Below, one piece after another: positions 1-8,595 of a stretch of 64,000 nucleotides of DNA. Made by a program: the position numbers and the translations under genes. Location: positions 750,783-814,782 of the forward strand of contig CAWDXO010000013.1 of NCBI GenBank assembly GCA_963806335.1, written 5' to 3'. Each line of letters starts with the position of its first letter. The stretch's first letter is position 1. This DNA is from Palsa-504 sp963806335 (GTDB lineage Bacteria > Actinomycetota > Actinomycetes > Streptosporangiales > Streptosporangiaceae). The notes under the pieces are model-generated. The model was not told the origin of the DNA, ran no database searches, and worked only from the letters and a program-made list of their open reading frames with translations.

Positions 1-30
1 TACCGGAGCTGTAACTACTCTTCCGCCAGT

Positions 31-861
31 TCATATCGCCCATCGTTCTTTCGCCACCTTTATGATCAGTTCCTGCGAGGCACCGCGCGGGAGTGCTTCA
101 CAGCGCAGCATGTCGGACATCTGCCGTACCTTGGCGACAATCTCAGGTGCCCCCGTCGTCTGCCCCGCCGTAAACGAATCCAGGTGGACCACGGCCGGCC
201 GCCCCTCATGATCGGCTATCGAGACAGGTCCCGCCAATCCGGCGTGTGCGCCTACCTCCGCTGGTATCACCTGGATCATGACCTTCGACTGCTGGCCGAC
301 TTCAGCTAGATAGTTGAGTTGCTCGTACATCACAGCGGGTCCGCCGACGCCACGGTGCAAGACAGCTTCGGCCATCACGACGGTGACAGCTGGCGGTTGC
401 GGGCGGGAGAGAACCTGCTGGCGTTCCAGCCTGCCAGCCAGCAGCACGTCTGGCGACTCGGTTTCGCCCGGTTCTGTCGCCAGGATCGTACGAGCGTAAG
501 ACTCGACCTGGAGTATGCCGGGGACCAGGATGGGAGCCCAGTAGAACAGCGTGGCGGCGTTCTTCTCGGCATCCACCCAATCAACGAAGAACTTAGGAAA
601 CGATCCCCCGTTCTTCCTGATGTGCTCTGACCATTCTTCTATCAGGCCGTTGTCGATCAGCGCGTTGAGCTGCGGAAATTCCTGGGCGTAGGCCCTGGCC
701 ACGTCTGGGGAGGGCGGGCGCTGCCCGGACTCGGCTTTGGCGATGACGGTCCGTTCATAGCCGAGCCTGTCGGCTAGCTCATCCTGGCTGGTGATGCCTG
801 CCGCGATCCGGGCCCTGCGCAGCACAGCGCCGAGAAACATCGCGTCCGAGTCGCGCTCCAT
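31..861 (-). CDS. XRE-family regulator with DUF5753 domain
   Basis: DNA-binding regulator of the large actinomycete XRE/DUF5753 family. The N-terminus holds a helix-turn-helix (about residues 10-65, with LADRLGYERTVIAKAESGQR). The rest matches the DUF5753 sensor region, with landmarks FYWAPILVPGILQVESYART and the ending ELIIKVAKERWAI. An in-frame ATG lies 23 codons upstream, but the ATG at 861 is preferred because GGAGAG sits seven bases before it and conserved sequence starts soon after. The gene is divergent from two small ORFs, as is usual for this family, whose partners are often short proteins. No DUF397 partner is recognisable here. The target is unknown. It probably belongs to the degraded integrative element that runs to 7.8 kb. 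Confidence 0.9.
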   Translation of the reverse strand: MERDSDAMFLGAVLRRARIAAGITSQDELADRLGYERTVIAKAESGQRPPSPDVARAYAQEFPQLNALIDNGLIEEWSEHIRKNGGSFPKFFVDWVDAEKNAATLFYWAPILVPGILQVESYARTILATEPGETESPDVLLAGRLERQQVLSRPQPPAVTVVMAEAVLHRGVGGPAVMYEQLNYLAEVGQQSKVMIQVIPAEVGAHAGLAGPVSIADHEGRPAVVHLDSFTAGQTTGAPEIVAKVRQMSDMLRCEALPRGASQELIIKVAKERWAI

Positions 862-1002
862 CGTGCTCTCTCCACCTCCACCGTGGCGGGCTGTGGCGGA
901 AGCGTGTGCCTTAGCCGCGCCACATAGCAATTGTGCTCTCCGGTTGAGACGTTAGGAAGCGAGATAAGGCCCTGCACCCCCAGCCTGAAGGACTGTCAGC
1001 CG

Positions 1003-1239
1003 ATGTCAGCCACCGTAGCCCAGCCCGTGACGGGACCGCCCGAAACGGTAGACCAGCCGACGCACCCCCTTCATGCGATGACCACGTATGAGCTGCGCGA
1101 CTACCGCCGCCAGCTTGAGAGGGCCATCGAGTACTTCGACACGAAGAACCCCGTGCCCTCGGTCCGGGGGGACCTGCAAGCCCGGCTTGATGAAGTGGTA
1201 GCCGAGCAGGAGGACCGCAAGAGGATTGCCGATGCCTGA
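1003..1239 (+). CDS. small hypothetical protein
   Basis: A 78-residue protein with an acidic, helical C-terminal half (TTYELRDYRRQLERAIEYFD). I chose ATG 1003 because AAGGA lies about ten bases upstream; an ATG at 1078 would leave only the helical part. It is divergent from the XRE/DUF5753 regulator and overlaps the next ORF by eight bases, which suggests translational coupling. No family is recognised. Small helical proteins beside XRE/DUF5753 genes are common in actinomycetes, but a function cannot be assigned. Confidence 0.55.
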   Translation: MSATVAQPVTGPPETVDQPTHPLHAMTTYELRDYRRQLERAIEYFDTKNPVPSVRGDLQARLDEVVAEQEDRKRIADA

Positions 1240-1438
1240 CCTGATCCGCCCTCATGACGGCGGGGATCTGACGGCGGGCGAGCTTGACCCGGCCAGGCGG
1301 GAGCTACAGGCGAGCCTGGCCTTGGTGCGGCCGGACTCGCCGGCGCGCGTGCCGATCCTGGCTCACCTGAGTGCCATCGAGGCAGAGCTAGGCCCACGAG
1401 GAGCGGGTACAGCTGAGGCAGCGAGGTCGATGTCATGA
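1232..1438 (+). CDS. small hypothetical protein
   Basis: A 68-residue, Ala/Leu/Arg-rich helical protein. ATG 1232 is preferred over an in-frame TTG at 1226 because AAGAGG lies about eight bases before it. Its start overlaps the end of the preceding small gene, so the two are probably co-translated. It stops 22 bases before the left end of the IS256-type element, so the insertion sequence has not interrupted it. No domain is recognised. Confidence 0.5.
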   Translation: MPDLIRPHDGGDLTAGELDPARRELQASLALVRPDSPARVPILAHLSAIEAELGPRGAGTAEAARSMS

Positions 1439-1459
1439 ATCTAACGCGTTCACGTCCAC

Positions 1460-2880
1460 GGAAGTGGTGTATGGGGTAGCCGATCCTGATGTGACTGCTT
1501 TGCCGGAGTACGGCGTGTCGCCGTGAAGGGAGGCGGCCACCTCGTGATCCTTCGAAATGTCTAGTCGAGACGAAGGAGAGCGAAGTGGCCGTAGGTGACA
1601 TTGTGCCGGTTCCGGGCGCCCAGTTCGAGGAGACCCTGGCAGCGGCGAGCCCGGATGTGCTGCGGGAGATGATCCGGGAGTTCGCCCAGCGGATGATGGA
1701 CGCCGACGTCGAGGTCCGCTGCAACGCGGGGTACGGGGAGGTCACGCCGGACCGGGTGAACTCCCGCAACGGGTACCGGCGCAGGGAGTGGGATACCCGG
1801 GCGGGGACGATCGAGCTGGCGATCCCGAAGCTGCGCACCGGATCGTACTTCCCGGGTTTCCTGGAGCACCGCCGCCGCGCCGAGCGGGCGCTGGCCTCGG
1901 TGGTGGCGACGTCGTACCTGCTGGGGGTCTCCACCCGGCGGGTGGAGAAGCTGGCCGCCTCCCTGGGCGTGGTGGGTCTGTCCAAGTCGCAGGTGTCCGC
2001 GATGGCGGCGGATCTGGATGAGCTGGTGGAGGGGTTCCGGAACCGGCCGCTGGATGCCGGGCCGTACACCTTCGTGTGGATCGACGCGCTGACCCAGAAG
2101 GTCCGCGAGGGCGGCCGCACGGTCAACGTGCACTGCCTGATCGCGACCGGTGTTAACGCCGACGGGTGCCGGGAGATCCTCGGCGTCGACGTCACCTCCA
2201 GCGAGGATGGCGCCGGGTGGCTGGCGTTCCTGCGCGGCCTGGCCGCCCGCGGCCTGTCCGGCGTCGCCCTGGTGACCAGCGACGACCACGCCGGGCTGGT
2301 GAACGCGATCGCCGCGGTGCTGCCCGGCGCCGCCTGGCAGCGGTGCCGGACGCACTACCACCGCAACCTGCTCACCCGGGTGCCCAAGTCCGCCCAGCCG
2401 TGGGTATCGACCCTGGTCCGGACCATCTTCGAGCAGCCCGACCCGGACTCGGTCCGGGCCCAGCACGCCCAGGTCGTGCAGGCCCTGGAGGCCAAGCTGC
2501 CGGCCGCCGCCGCGCATCTGGACGAGGCCCGCGAGGACATCCTGGCGTTCACCGCCTTCCCCCGCGAGGTCTGGCGCCAGATCTGGTCCAATAACCCGCA
2601 GGAACGGCTGAACAAGGAGATCCGGCGGCGCACCGACGTGGTGGGCATCTTCCCCGGCCGCGACGCGATCATCCGCCTGGTCGGCGCGGTGCTGGCCGAG
2701 CAGAACGATGAATGGACCGAGTCCCGCCGCTATATGGGCCTGGAAATCCTCGCCGCCTGCCGGAAAGCCGCCGAGCCGGATATGGGGAAGAATGGCACTA
2801 GTGAGGCTGGATTGACAGTAGAGGCAATTCCTGCTTAAATAGAAATAGATCGCGAGGTGGCCATTTCATACACCACTCCG
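1460..2880 (+). mobile_element. IS256-family insertion sequence
   Basis: One transposase gene is bracketed by inverted ends. The outer core AGTGGTGTATG at 1463-1473 is repeated inverted at 2867-2877. A second inverted pair, GGCCACCTCGTGATC (1535-1549) and GATCGCGAGGTGGCC (2848-2862), matches at 14 of 15 bases. On the right the two motifs are five bases apart; on the left about 60 bases separate them, so the ends are asymmetric. No convincing 8-9 bp target duplication flanks the element. This fits an old insertion or a left end rearranged after insertion. Confidence 0.8.
1585..2838 (+). CDS. IS256-family (mutator type) transposase
   Basis: A 417-residue DDE transposase, full length for the family (about 400). 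Typical landmarks are visible: the N-terminal NSRNGYRRREWDTRAGTIEL block, the first catalytic Asp in FVWIDALTQKVREGG, the second in LVTSDDHAGLVNAI, the WQRCRTHYHRNLL motif, and the C-terminal Glu region NNPQERLNKEIRRRTDVVGIFP. GAAGGAGAG lies just upstream of the start. The reading frame is intact and no key residue is obviously missing, so the element may still be able to move. The protein nicks and joins element ends by a copy-out mechanism known for IS256. Confidence 0.93.
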   Translation: MAVGDIVPVPGAQFEETLAAASPDVLREMIREFAQRMMDADVEVRCNAGYGEVTPDRVNSRNGYRRREWDTRAGTIELAIPKLRTGSYFPGFLEHRRRAERALASVVATSYLLGVSTRRVEKLAASLGVVGLSKSQVSAMAADLDELVEGFRNRPLDAGPYTFVWIDALTQKVREGGRTVNVHCLIATGVNADGCREILGVDVTSSEDGAGWLAFLRGLAARGLSGVALVTSDDHAGLVNAIAAVLPGAAWQRCRTHYHRNLLTRVPKSAQPWVSTLVRTIFEQPDPDSVRAQHAQVVQALEAKLPAAAAHLDEAREDILAFTAFPREVWRQIWSNNPQERLNKEIRRRTDVVGIFPGRDAIIRLVGAVLAEQNDEWTESRRYMGLEILAACRKAAEPDMGKNGTSEAGLTVEAIPA

Positions 2881-3177
2881 CTGGGCGTGGCCTCATCGCT
2901 CTGTGACAGTTAGTGATCTACCGAGGCGCTGACCTGTGACTTCCCGCCTGGCCTAGCTAAATCTGTGCACTAATTCCTGGCTTTAGGCGGGGTAATTTTA
3001 CTGCCGCGTTCGGAATGGCCTTGACCAACTCGGGACCCCACCATTAGGGATCTCTAGGGCCGCACCATGCGACATTCACCTGGGTAAACCGGTCAGGTAC
3101 GGATAGCTACTTGGGTCCGATCTTGCTACGATATGTTGACTGCCCGGTTGGGTGGGGCATGGTGGGGAGGGGGAGCC
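2881..3177. other. intergenic stretch after the insertion sequence
   Basis: About 300 bases between the IS right end and the next gene. Base composition is more AT-rich than the neighbours. I see no ORF, hairpin or RNA gene here. It probably contains the promoter of the downstream gene, but no clear -35/-10 pair can be named. Confidence 0.4.
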
Positions 3178-4170
3178 ATGATCCCTTTGATTATTTGGGG
3201 GACATACGAGGCCTGGAAGCTGCTACAACCTGTCGCCCAACGGATAGTGGCCGACGCTGACCAGGGCATGGCGACTTGGACGGAGAAGAAAGCTACCGGC
3301 TGGTTGAAGCGCACCATCACCCCCGCCGTGGCTGTTGCGCGTCCCCCCCAGGCCGACGGTGCCGGTGCGGCGGATGAAGTGGCCGGTGCGGCGGATGAGG
3401 CGATCGTTACGGCACTAGAGCAGGATCCGGCGACCGCCGAGGAACTGCGCCACGTGGCAGAGGAAGCTCTCCAAGTCGACCTCGGTAGCGCGGAGGTTGT
3501 CGCCAGCCCTGATGCTTGGTTTGTCGCGGCATACGAGGCGCTGCTGTGGCGAGCGGCGGTTATGGCTGGCTGGGAGGGTCGGCCGATCGCCATTGCCGGA
3601 GCGCTGCAGGGGCCGGCGTGGGTGACGGTGTGCGTGCCCCGCCGACCCCTGAAGCCGGGAGTAGGCATCGACCCGTCATTGCTATGGGACAGAACGTCGA
3701 ACGCGGATGTTCTCCGGCCGTCTCGCACTGCTCCGCCAGCGGATTTCTTTGTCCGCCGGGCCGGAGAGCGCGAAACCGCCACTGACGCCGCCGCAGCGGT
3801 TAACAAATGGTCTGCCCTCACTCGCAGGTTCGATCCCGGATCGGCCGGGCCGGGAGGGGAGTTGTGGCATCGTGTCGACGGTCTGAGCCGGAATTGGGTC
3901 CGTTTCAAGTGGGATGACGTCGTGAAGAAGTACGCCCAAGAGGTGAGAAGCCCAGGTTGGTTTAATGGAGAGTATCTGTTCCCGATCGACCTGACGACAT
4001 CGCCTCCCGAATTTCACGAGTTTCCCGAGGACTGGCGACAGGAGATGCTCATTCCCAGCGAAGTGGCGGCGATAGGAAACCTTGGCGAAGGACTCGACGC
4101 CTACGCCGCAGCCAGCGAGGCCACCATGGCGGCAGCTCAGGCCGTCATAAATCGGGCGACAGGGCCATAA
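3178..4170 (+). CDS. hypothetical protein, possibly membrane-anchored
   Basis: A 330-residue protein that I do not recognise. ATG 3178 follows a strong GGGGAGGGGGA ribosome-binding site; an in-frame upstream ATG at 3133 has none. The N-terminus (MIPLIIWGTYEAWKLLQ) is hydrophobic enough for a short anchor. It is followed by a low-complexity Ala/Asp/Glu stretch with repeated GAADE (about residues 55-80), an acidic helical part, and a Trp-rich C-terminal half. No catalytic motif is apparent. It sits between an IS and mobile-element genes, so it may be cargo of the integrative element. Confidence 0.65.
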   Translation: MIPLIIWGTYEAWKLLQPVAQRIVADADQGMATWTEKKATGWLKRTITPAVAVARPPQADGAGAADEVAGAADEAIVTALEQDPATAEELRHVAEEALQVDLGSAEVVASPDAWFVAAYEALLWRAAVMAGWEGRPIAIAGALQGPAWVTVCVPRRPLKPGVGIDPSLLWDRTSNADVLRPSRTAPPADFFVRRAGERETATDAAAAVNKWSALTRRFDPGSAGPGGELWHRVDGLSRNWVRFKWDDVVKKYAQEVRSPGWFNGEYLFPIDLTTSPPEFHEFPEDWRQEMLIPSEVAAIGNLGEGLDAYAAASEATMAAAQAVINRATGP

Positions 4171-4215
4171 CGCCCCTCAAAGCCATTCCTTACCCTGCCA
4201 CAAGCTGCAACTTCA

Positions 4216-4800
4216 TCACGGCGTTCGCCGTGACCCGGCGATTTTCCGCTTGCTCTGCCAACTCCGCAACGCCTGCGGCGTCCAGCAGGGCCGGCCGTCA
4301 TCCGTCTTGCCCTCACCGGGAATGGGGTGGCGGGTCCGGGCACGGCGGAAGCTATCGGCCTTGCGGTAGCCGAGGTAGCGCGCGGCGGCGGCGACCCCGA
4401 TGATCATCTCATCGGCGGAGACCGCGACCGTGCCGCCGCCGGGAGCGACGTCGCAACGCTCCCCGGTGCTCTCGGTGCTCGTAACGGGCTGCTCGCCACG
4501 GGCGGGCGATGCGCGGTGCCGTCCCGCCCGGCGGGCCGGGCCGGGCAGGACCAAGGGCCGAGTTCCGGTATCCGGGGGCGGGACATCGGACGGGACATCC
4601 CAGCGTGTTTGCGCAGGTACGTGTATGTCCTGTCCGGGTGGGACACCGATCAGCGGGACATCGACCAAAGACACCCCAGCCAGCTTGCGGCCCTCGCTGA
4701 TCACGTGCCCGTCGATCCACGGGGCGGGCCGCATATCGGTGAACCAGTCCGGCGGCGGCGGGCCGGTCAGTGCGTACCGGCGGCGTTCTTCGGCTGGCAT
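4216..4800 (-). CDS. helix-turn-helix protein, excisionase-like
   Basis: The last 60 residues (IGVAAAARYLGYRKADSFRR through WTPQALRSWQSKRK) look like the winged helix-turn-helix of excisionase and MerR-like proteins of actinomycete mobile elements. The N-terminal part (PAEERRRYALTGPPPPDW and later Pro-rich sequence) is not recognised. The open frame continues upstream to 5100, but that part is antisense to the start of the replication-relaxation-like gene and is composition-driven. The ATG at 4800 is therefore the best visible start, though without a good ribosome-binding site. A recombination-directionality or regulatory role is inferred from the nearby serine recombinase, not shown. Confidence 0.55.
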   Translation of the reverse strand: MPAEERRRYALTGPPPPDWFTDMRPAPWIDGHVISEGRKLAGVSLVDVPLIGVPPGQDIHVPAQTRWDVPSDVPPPDTGTRPLVLPGPARRAGRHRASPARGEQPVTSTESTGERCDVAPGGGTVAVSADEMIIGVAAAARYLGYRKADSFRRARTRHPIPGEGKTDDGRPCWTPQALRSWQSKRKIAGSRRTP

Positions 4801-5004
4801 CCAGGCGAGCTGGGCTTGGTGGATCAGGTCTTCGGCTTCGCCTACGCCGCCACCGCCGCCACCGGGGAGCCAGCGCGCATCCGGCCGGCACGGCCAGCCA
4901 GCCGAGCACGGCACCGGTGACCAGCGGGCGGGTGGACAGCCCGGCGGCGACCGCGACCGCCGCCCACCGGACGGCGGCTCGTTTCCAGCCGGGCCAGACA
5001 GGGC

Positions 5005-5714
5005 ATGACGGGAACCGCCACGGACCACCGCCGCGCGGACGCCGGGACGGTCCGGCTCGGGCAGCGGGACATCGACGGGCTGATCTTGTGCGCCGAGCAC
5101 GGCGGGGCCCCGTATGATCTGCTGGCCGCCGCGCTTGGCGCGCAGCCGGCCCGGCTGCGCGGCATCGTGGCCAGGTGGCGGCGGGCCGGGTACGCCGCCA
5201 CTGGCCGGCTCGGGCCCGGCCCGGCCCGGCCTGGTGCTGGCTTACCCCGGCAGGGATGACCGCCGCCGGGCTACCGTACCCGGCCGTCCGGCCGGCGCTG
5301 GCCCAGCTGGATCACAGCCGCGCCGTGCTCGCCGCCCGGCTGTGGTTCACCGCCAACTCGGCCTGGGACGCCCACCGGGCCTGGTGGCAGTCCGAACGCC
5401 GCATCCGCCGCAAAGGGCCCGCCGCCGGTACCCACCGCCCCGACGCGGAGATCTGGTGGCCGTCGATCGCGGCCAGCCCGTACGCCGGGCAGGTCTGGGC
5501 GATCGAGATCGAGCTGACCGCCAAGCACGCCGCCCGCACCGCCGCCATCATGGCCGACCTGACCGCCCCGGCCGGCTACGCGCAGGTCATCTACCTGACG
5601 GCCCCGGCCGCGCGGGGGGTGGTGGCCCGCTGCGCCGACGCCCTCCCGGCCAGCACCCCCGTCCGGGTGAGCGTCTGGGACCTGCCGGCATCGGCATACA
5701 CACCAGACACGTGA
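5005..5714 (+). pseudogene. replication-relaxation-like protein, frameshifted
   Basis: Two overlapping frames together make one protein of the plasmid and integrative-element replication-relaxation type. The first frame gives a winged-helix start (VRLGQRDIDGLILCAEHGG to RWRRAGYAATGRLG). The second gives the core (WCWLTPAGMTAAGLPYPAVR, then IWWPSIAASPYAGQVWAIEI). The break falls in a run of CCGGC units at 5216-5230. Removing one 5-base unit restores a single frame reading GPGPAWCWLTPAGM. It therefore looks like a slippage mutation and could in principle revert. Such proteins are typical of conjugative or integrative plasmids in actinomycetes. The weak start ATG at 5005 is tentative. Confidence 0.7.
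5216..5230. repeat. three tandem CCGGC units at a frameshift
   Basis: Three perfect 5-base units, preceded by a near-copy (CGGGC) at 5211-5215. The coding frame changes across this run, and loss of one unit would fuse the two halves of the surrounding gene exactly. Short tandem repeats whose unit is not a multiple of three are classic slippage sites. Confidence 0.8.
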
Positions 5715-5730
5715 ATAAAGGAGAGCGGGA

Positions 5731-5970
5731 ATGAGCGGCAATGGCCAGCGGGAAAACCGGGGAGAAGGCCGGGGAAATCCCGGCGGGGTATTCAGCAATG
5801 CGCGGGTAATCAGCTATAATTTGAGTGAAAGCGAAAGGCCGGCCGGAATTAAAGTCCGGTACAAGATCAGGATCGCCACCGGGAAACGCGCGAAAGAAAT
5901 AGACGCCCGGCAAACCGAGGTGATCATGAAGGTACTGCAATGGCTACACCAGCATCCCAAACCCTCATGA
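5731..5970 (+). CDS. small hypothetical protein of the integrative element
   Basis: A 79-residue basic protein with a good ribosome-binding site (AAAGGAGA, ten bases before ATG). It begins with a Gly/Arg/Asn-rich segment, followed by YNLSESERPAGIKVRYKIRI, which looks like a small beta-rich domain. It overlaps the recombinase start by about 30 bases, so the two were probably one transcriptional unit. No family is recognised. The position just before a serine recombinase suggests a recombination accessory role, but nothing in the sequence proves it. Confidence 0.55.
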   Translation: MSGNGQRENRGEGRGNPGGVFSNARVISYNLSESERPAGIKVRYKIRIATGKRAKEIDARQTEVIMKVLQWLHQHPKPS

Positions 5971-7831
5971 ACCAGGCCGCCAGCGGAGCCGATCACGGCG
6001 GCCTGGCTGAGCCGGTCCCGGTCGCGTTCCTGGGCCGGACGTCCACCCTGGAGATGCAAGACCCCCGCGCCTCGCTGAACCGGCAGCTCCGCGCGTCCCG
6101 CGCCTGGCTGCCGCCCGGCTGGTTCATCACCGCTTACTACTGGGACGTGGAATCCGGCGGCCTGGACCTGGACCAGCGCGGCCACGGCGAGGCCTGGCGG
6201 GCGTTCGCCGACGCCGGCATCCCCCGCGACGGCGGGATGGCGGACCTGCTGGCCGAAGCGGACGGCCCGGCCCCGAAATTCACCGCCGTCATCTGCGAGG
6301 ATATCGAGCGTTCCGGCCGCGACACATTCAACGCCCTCAAACTCGAAAAGAAACTGTCCCGCAACGGCATCCCGCTATTCGCCACCGACGAGCCCGCCTT
6401 TATCGAAGGGGTGAACGCCACTACCGTCCTGGTCCGGCGGATGAAGCAAGGGGTAGCGGAATGGCTGCGGCTCCAGATCAAAGAGAAAACCTGGAAAGGG
6501 CTCGTCGAGCATTCCCTGGACGGCTGGAACATCGGCACCCCGCCCTACGGCTACGCCGCCGACCGCGTCCCCCACCCCGTCCCGGTCAAAGCCAGCCAGG
6601 GCCGCACCAAGACCCGGCTTGCCATCGACCCGGCCCGCGCGCCCGTCGTCGTCCAGATCTTCACCTGGCGCACCGTGGACAAGCTGGGGATGCCAACCAT
6701 CGCATCAAGCTGAACGCCAGCCCGGCACGCTACCCCGCCCCCGCCAGCGGGGGCGGGACCGGCTGGACCGCTGCGGCCGTCAACAAGATCCTGCGCAACC
6801 CCAAGTACACCGGGTACATGGTCTTCGGCCGGCTCCGCCGCACCGCCGGGGGACGCCGCGTCCCCGCACCGCCTGATCAGTGGCTGTGGACTCCCGAGCC
6901 TGTCCACCCCGCCATCATCGACCGTGCCACCTTCGACGACGCCCAGAAGATCAGCGCGCAGCACGGAACGAGCCGTGACGGCCACGAACCCTCCGCGCGG
7001 GCCGTCGCCGGCCGCATCTACCCTTACCGGGCCCGCGTCCGCTGCCGCGACTGCCGCCGCCGCTACTCCGGCACCACCTCTGCCAGCAAGTCCGGCAGCC
7101 ACGTCTACTACCGCGACCCCTACGACCCGGCTAACCCCCGGCACACCGCCGCGTGCCCGGACCACCCCCGCTCGGCCCAGGCCCCCGAAACTCTCCTGGA
7201 CCAGATCGTCGGCGCGTTCTTCCGAGACCATGTCTTCGGCCCCGGCCGCGCCGACCTGCTCGCCGCCAAGCTGCCCGCCACCGACGCCGACGCCGCCGCC
7301 GCCCGCGACGCCGCCAAAGCCGCGCTCAGCGCCCGGCTCAAGCTGAACGACACCGCCCAGCGCGCTCAGATCCTGGCCCAGGAAGAACTATCCGCCGACC
7401 CCGCCGACCCGGCCGCCGCTGCCATGCGCGCCCGTATCCGGGAACGCTTCGGCGAACTCCACGCCGAACGCCAGCAGATCCAAGCCCAGCTTGACGCCCT
7501 GGACACCACCGAACCCCGCGCCGCCAACCCCGCCTTGCTTGACCAGCTCCCCTACGCCGGGGACATCCTCCCCGGTCTGCCCGCCGCGCTCAAAGCGCGC
7601 CTCTTCCAGATCTTCGACATGGAAGTCCTGTAGAACAAGCCAGGCCAGCAAGCCACCGTCCACGCTGAGATCACCGAAGCCACCCTCAAAGCCCTCCCCG
7701 AAATCCTCAACCCCCACCGGGACGGCTACGACGACACCGCAGACGACAGCACCCCCGAAACCCCCGCCGTTGGGGACTTGGACACCTCCCCTATCACGGG
7801 GTTGCTGACGATGATGTCAAACTGGCGTTAG
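5940..7831 (+). pseudogene. large serine recombinase (integrase), inactivated
   Basis: A phage/plasmid-type serine integrase in pieces. The N-terminal resolvase domain carries the catalytic serine in FLGRTSTLEMQDPRASL and continues through ICEDIERSGRDTFNALKLEK. The recombinase domain (GWTAAAVNKILRNPKYTGYM), the zinc-ribbon region (VRCRDCRRRYSG and HTAACPDHP) and a coiled-coil/C-terminal part follow. A missing base near 6705 breaks the frame (ATCGCATC-AAGCTGAAC; the restored reading continues LNASPARYP). TAG at 7631 replaces an expected Trp codon; beyond it the frame stays open and family-like (NKPGQQATVHAEITEATLKA) to TAG at 7829. The element can no longer excise by its own enzyme. Confidence 0.88.
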
Positions 7832-8595
7832 CTGGCCGCCCAGATGCCGCCGTCCACCGGGATGACGGCGCCGGTCACGTAGGCGCCGCCGCGCCCGCTC
7901 AGGTACACCGCGACGCCGGCCATGTCGTCCGGGCGGCCGATCCGGCCGAGCGGGGAGGCGGCGGCGATTTGATCGCCCGCTGCGGCGAGGGTCGCCGCCA
8001 TCATCTTCGATTCGAACGGACCCGGTGCCACCGCGTTGACGGTGATATGCCGCGGCCCGAGCTCGCGGGCGAGCACCCGGGTGAGCTGGTGCAGGCCGGC
8101 CTTGCTGGCCGCGTAGGAGTAGGTGTGGAACTCGGGTACCCGCAGCCCGTCGATGCTGCCGATATTGATGACCCGGGCCGGATCGTCGGCGGTTCCGGCC
8201 GCCTCGAGCAGCGGCAGGAACGCCCGGGTGAGGTAGAACGGCGTCTTGAGGTTGAGGTCGACGACCTTGTCCCAGCCGACGGCCGGGAACTCCTCCAGCG
8301 ACGCGCCCCAGTTGGTGCCGGCGTTGTTGACCAGGATGTGGACGCGGTCCTCGGCGCGTCCGACCTCGGCGGCCAGCCGCGTGCACTCCTCCTCCCGGGC
8401 CAGGTCGGCGGGGAGCGACACCACGCGGCCGAGGACGGACAGCTCGGCCACCGCGGCGTCCCCGGCCTCGGGCTTGCGCGAGCTGACGTAGACCGAGGCT
8501 CCGGCCTGCAGCAGACCGCGCGCCATCATCAGGCCGATCCCGCGCGTCCCGCCGGTAACGACGGCAACCTTGTCGGTGAGGTCAAACAGGTACAA
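7828..8595 (-). CDS. SDR-family oxidoreductase
   Basis: Classical short-chain dehydrogenase/reductase of 255 residues, the usual length. It has the NAD(P) motif TGGTRGIG (residues 14-21), NNAG in the middle, a catalytic Ser in INIGSIDG, and YSYAASK with the catalytic Tyr and Lys. The C-terminal GAVIPVDGG is typical of FabG/RhlG-like enzymes. The start is TTG with only a weak GGAGGG upstream. The last four bases overlap the tail of the dead recombinase on the other strand, so the integrative element abuts this gene. Substrate unknown; a 3-oxoacyl or sugar-type ketoreductase is likely. Confidence 0.9.
   Translation of the reverse strand: MYLFDLTDKVAVVTGGTRGIGLMMARGLLQAGASVYVSSRKPEAGDAAVAELSVLGRVVSLPADLAREEECTRLAAEVGRAEDRVHILVNNAGTNWGASLEEFPAVGWDKVVDLNLKTPFYLTRAFLPLLEAAGTADDPARVINIGSIDGLRVPEFHTYSYAASKAGLHQLTRVLARELGPRHITVNAVAPGPFESKMMAATLAAAGDQIAAASPLGRIGRPDDMAGVAVYLSGRGGAYVTGAVIPVDGGIWAAS

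Noticed and set aside
1440..1462. Target-site duplication of the IS256-type element
   Set aside because: The 8-10 bases outside the left and right ends do not match in direct orientation.
4842..5201. N-terminal extension of the excisionase-like gene up to 5100
   Set aside because: That part is antisense to the replication-relaxation-like gene and consists of Arg/Pro/Gly-rich sequence expected by composition.
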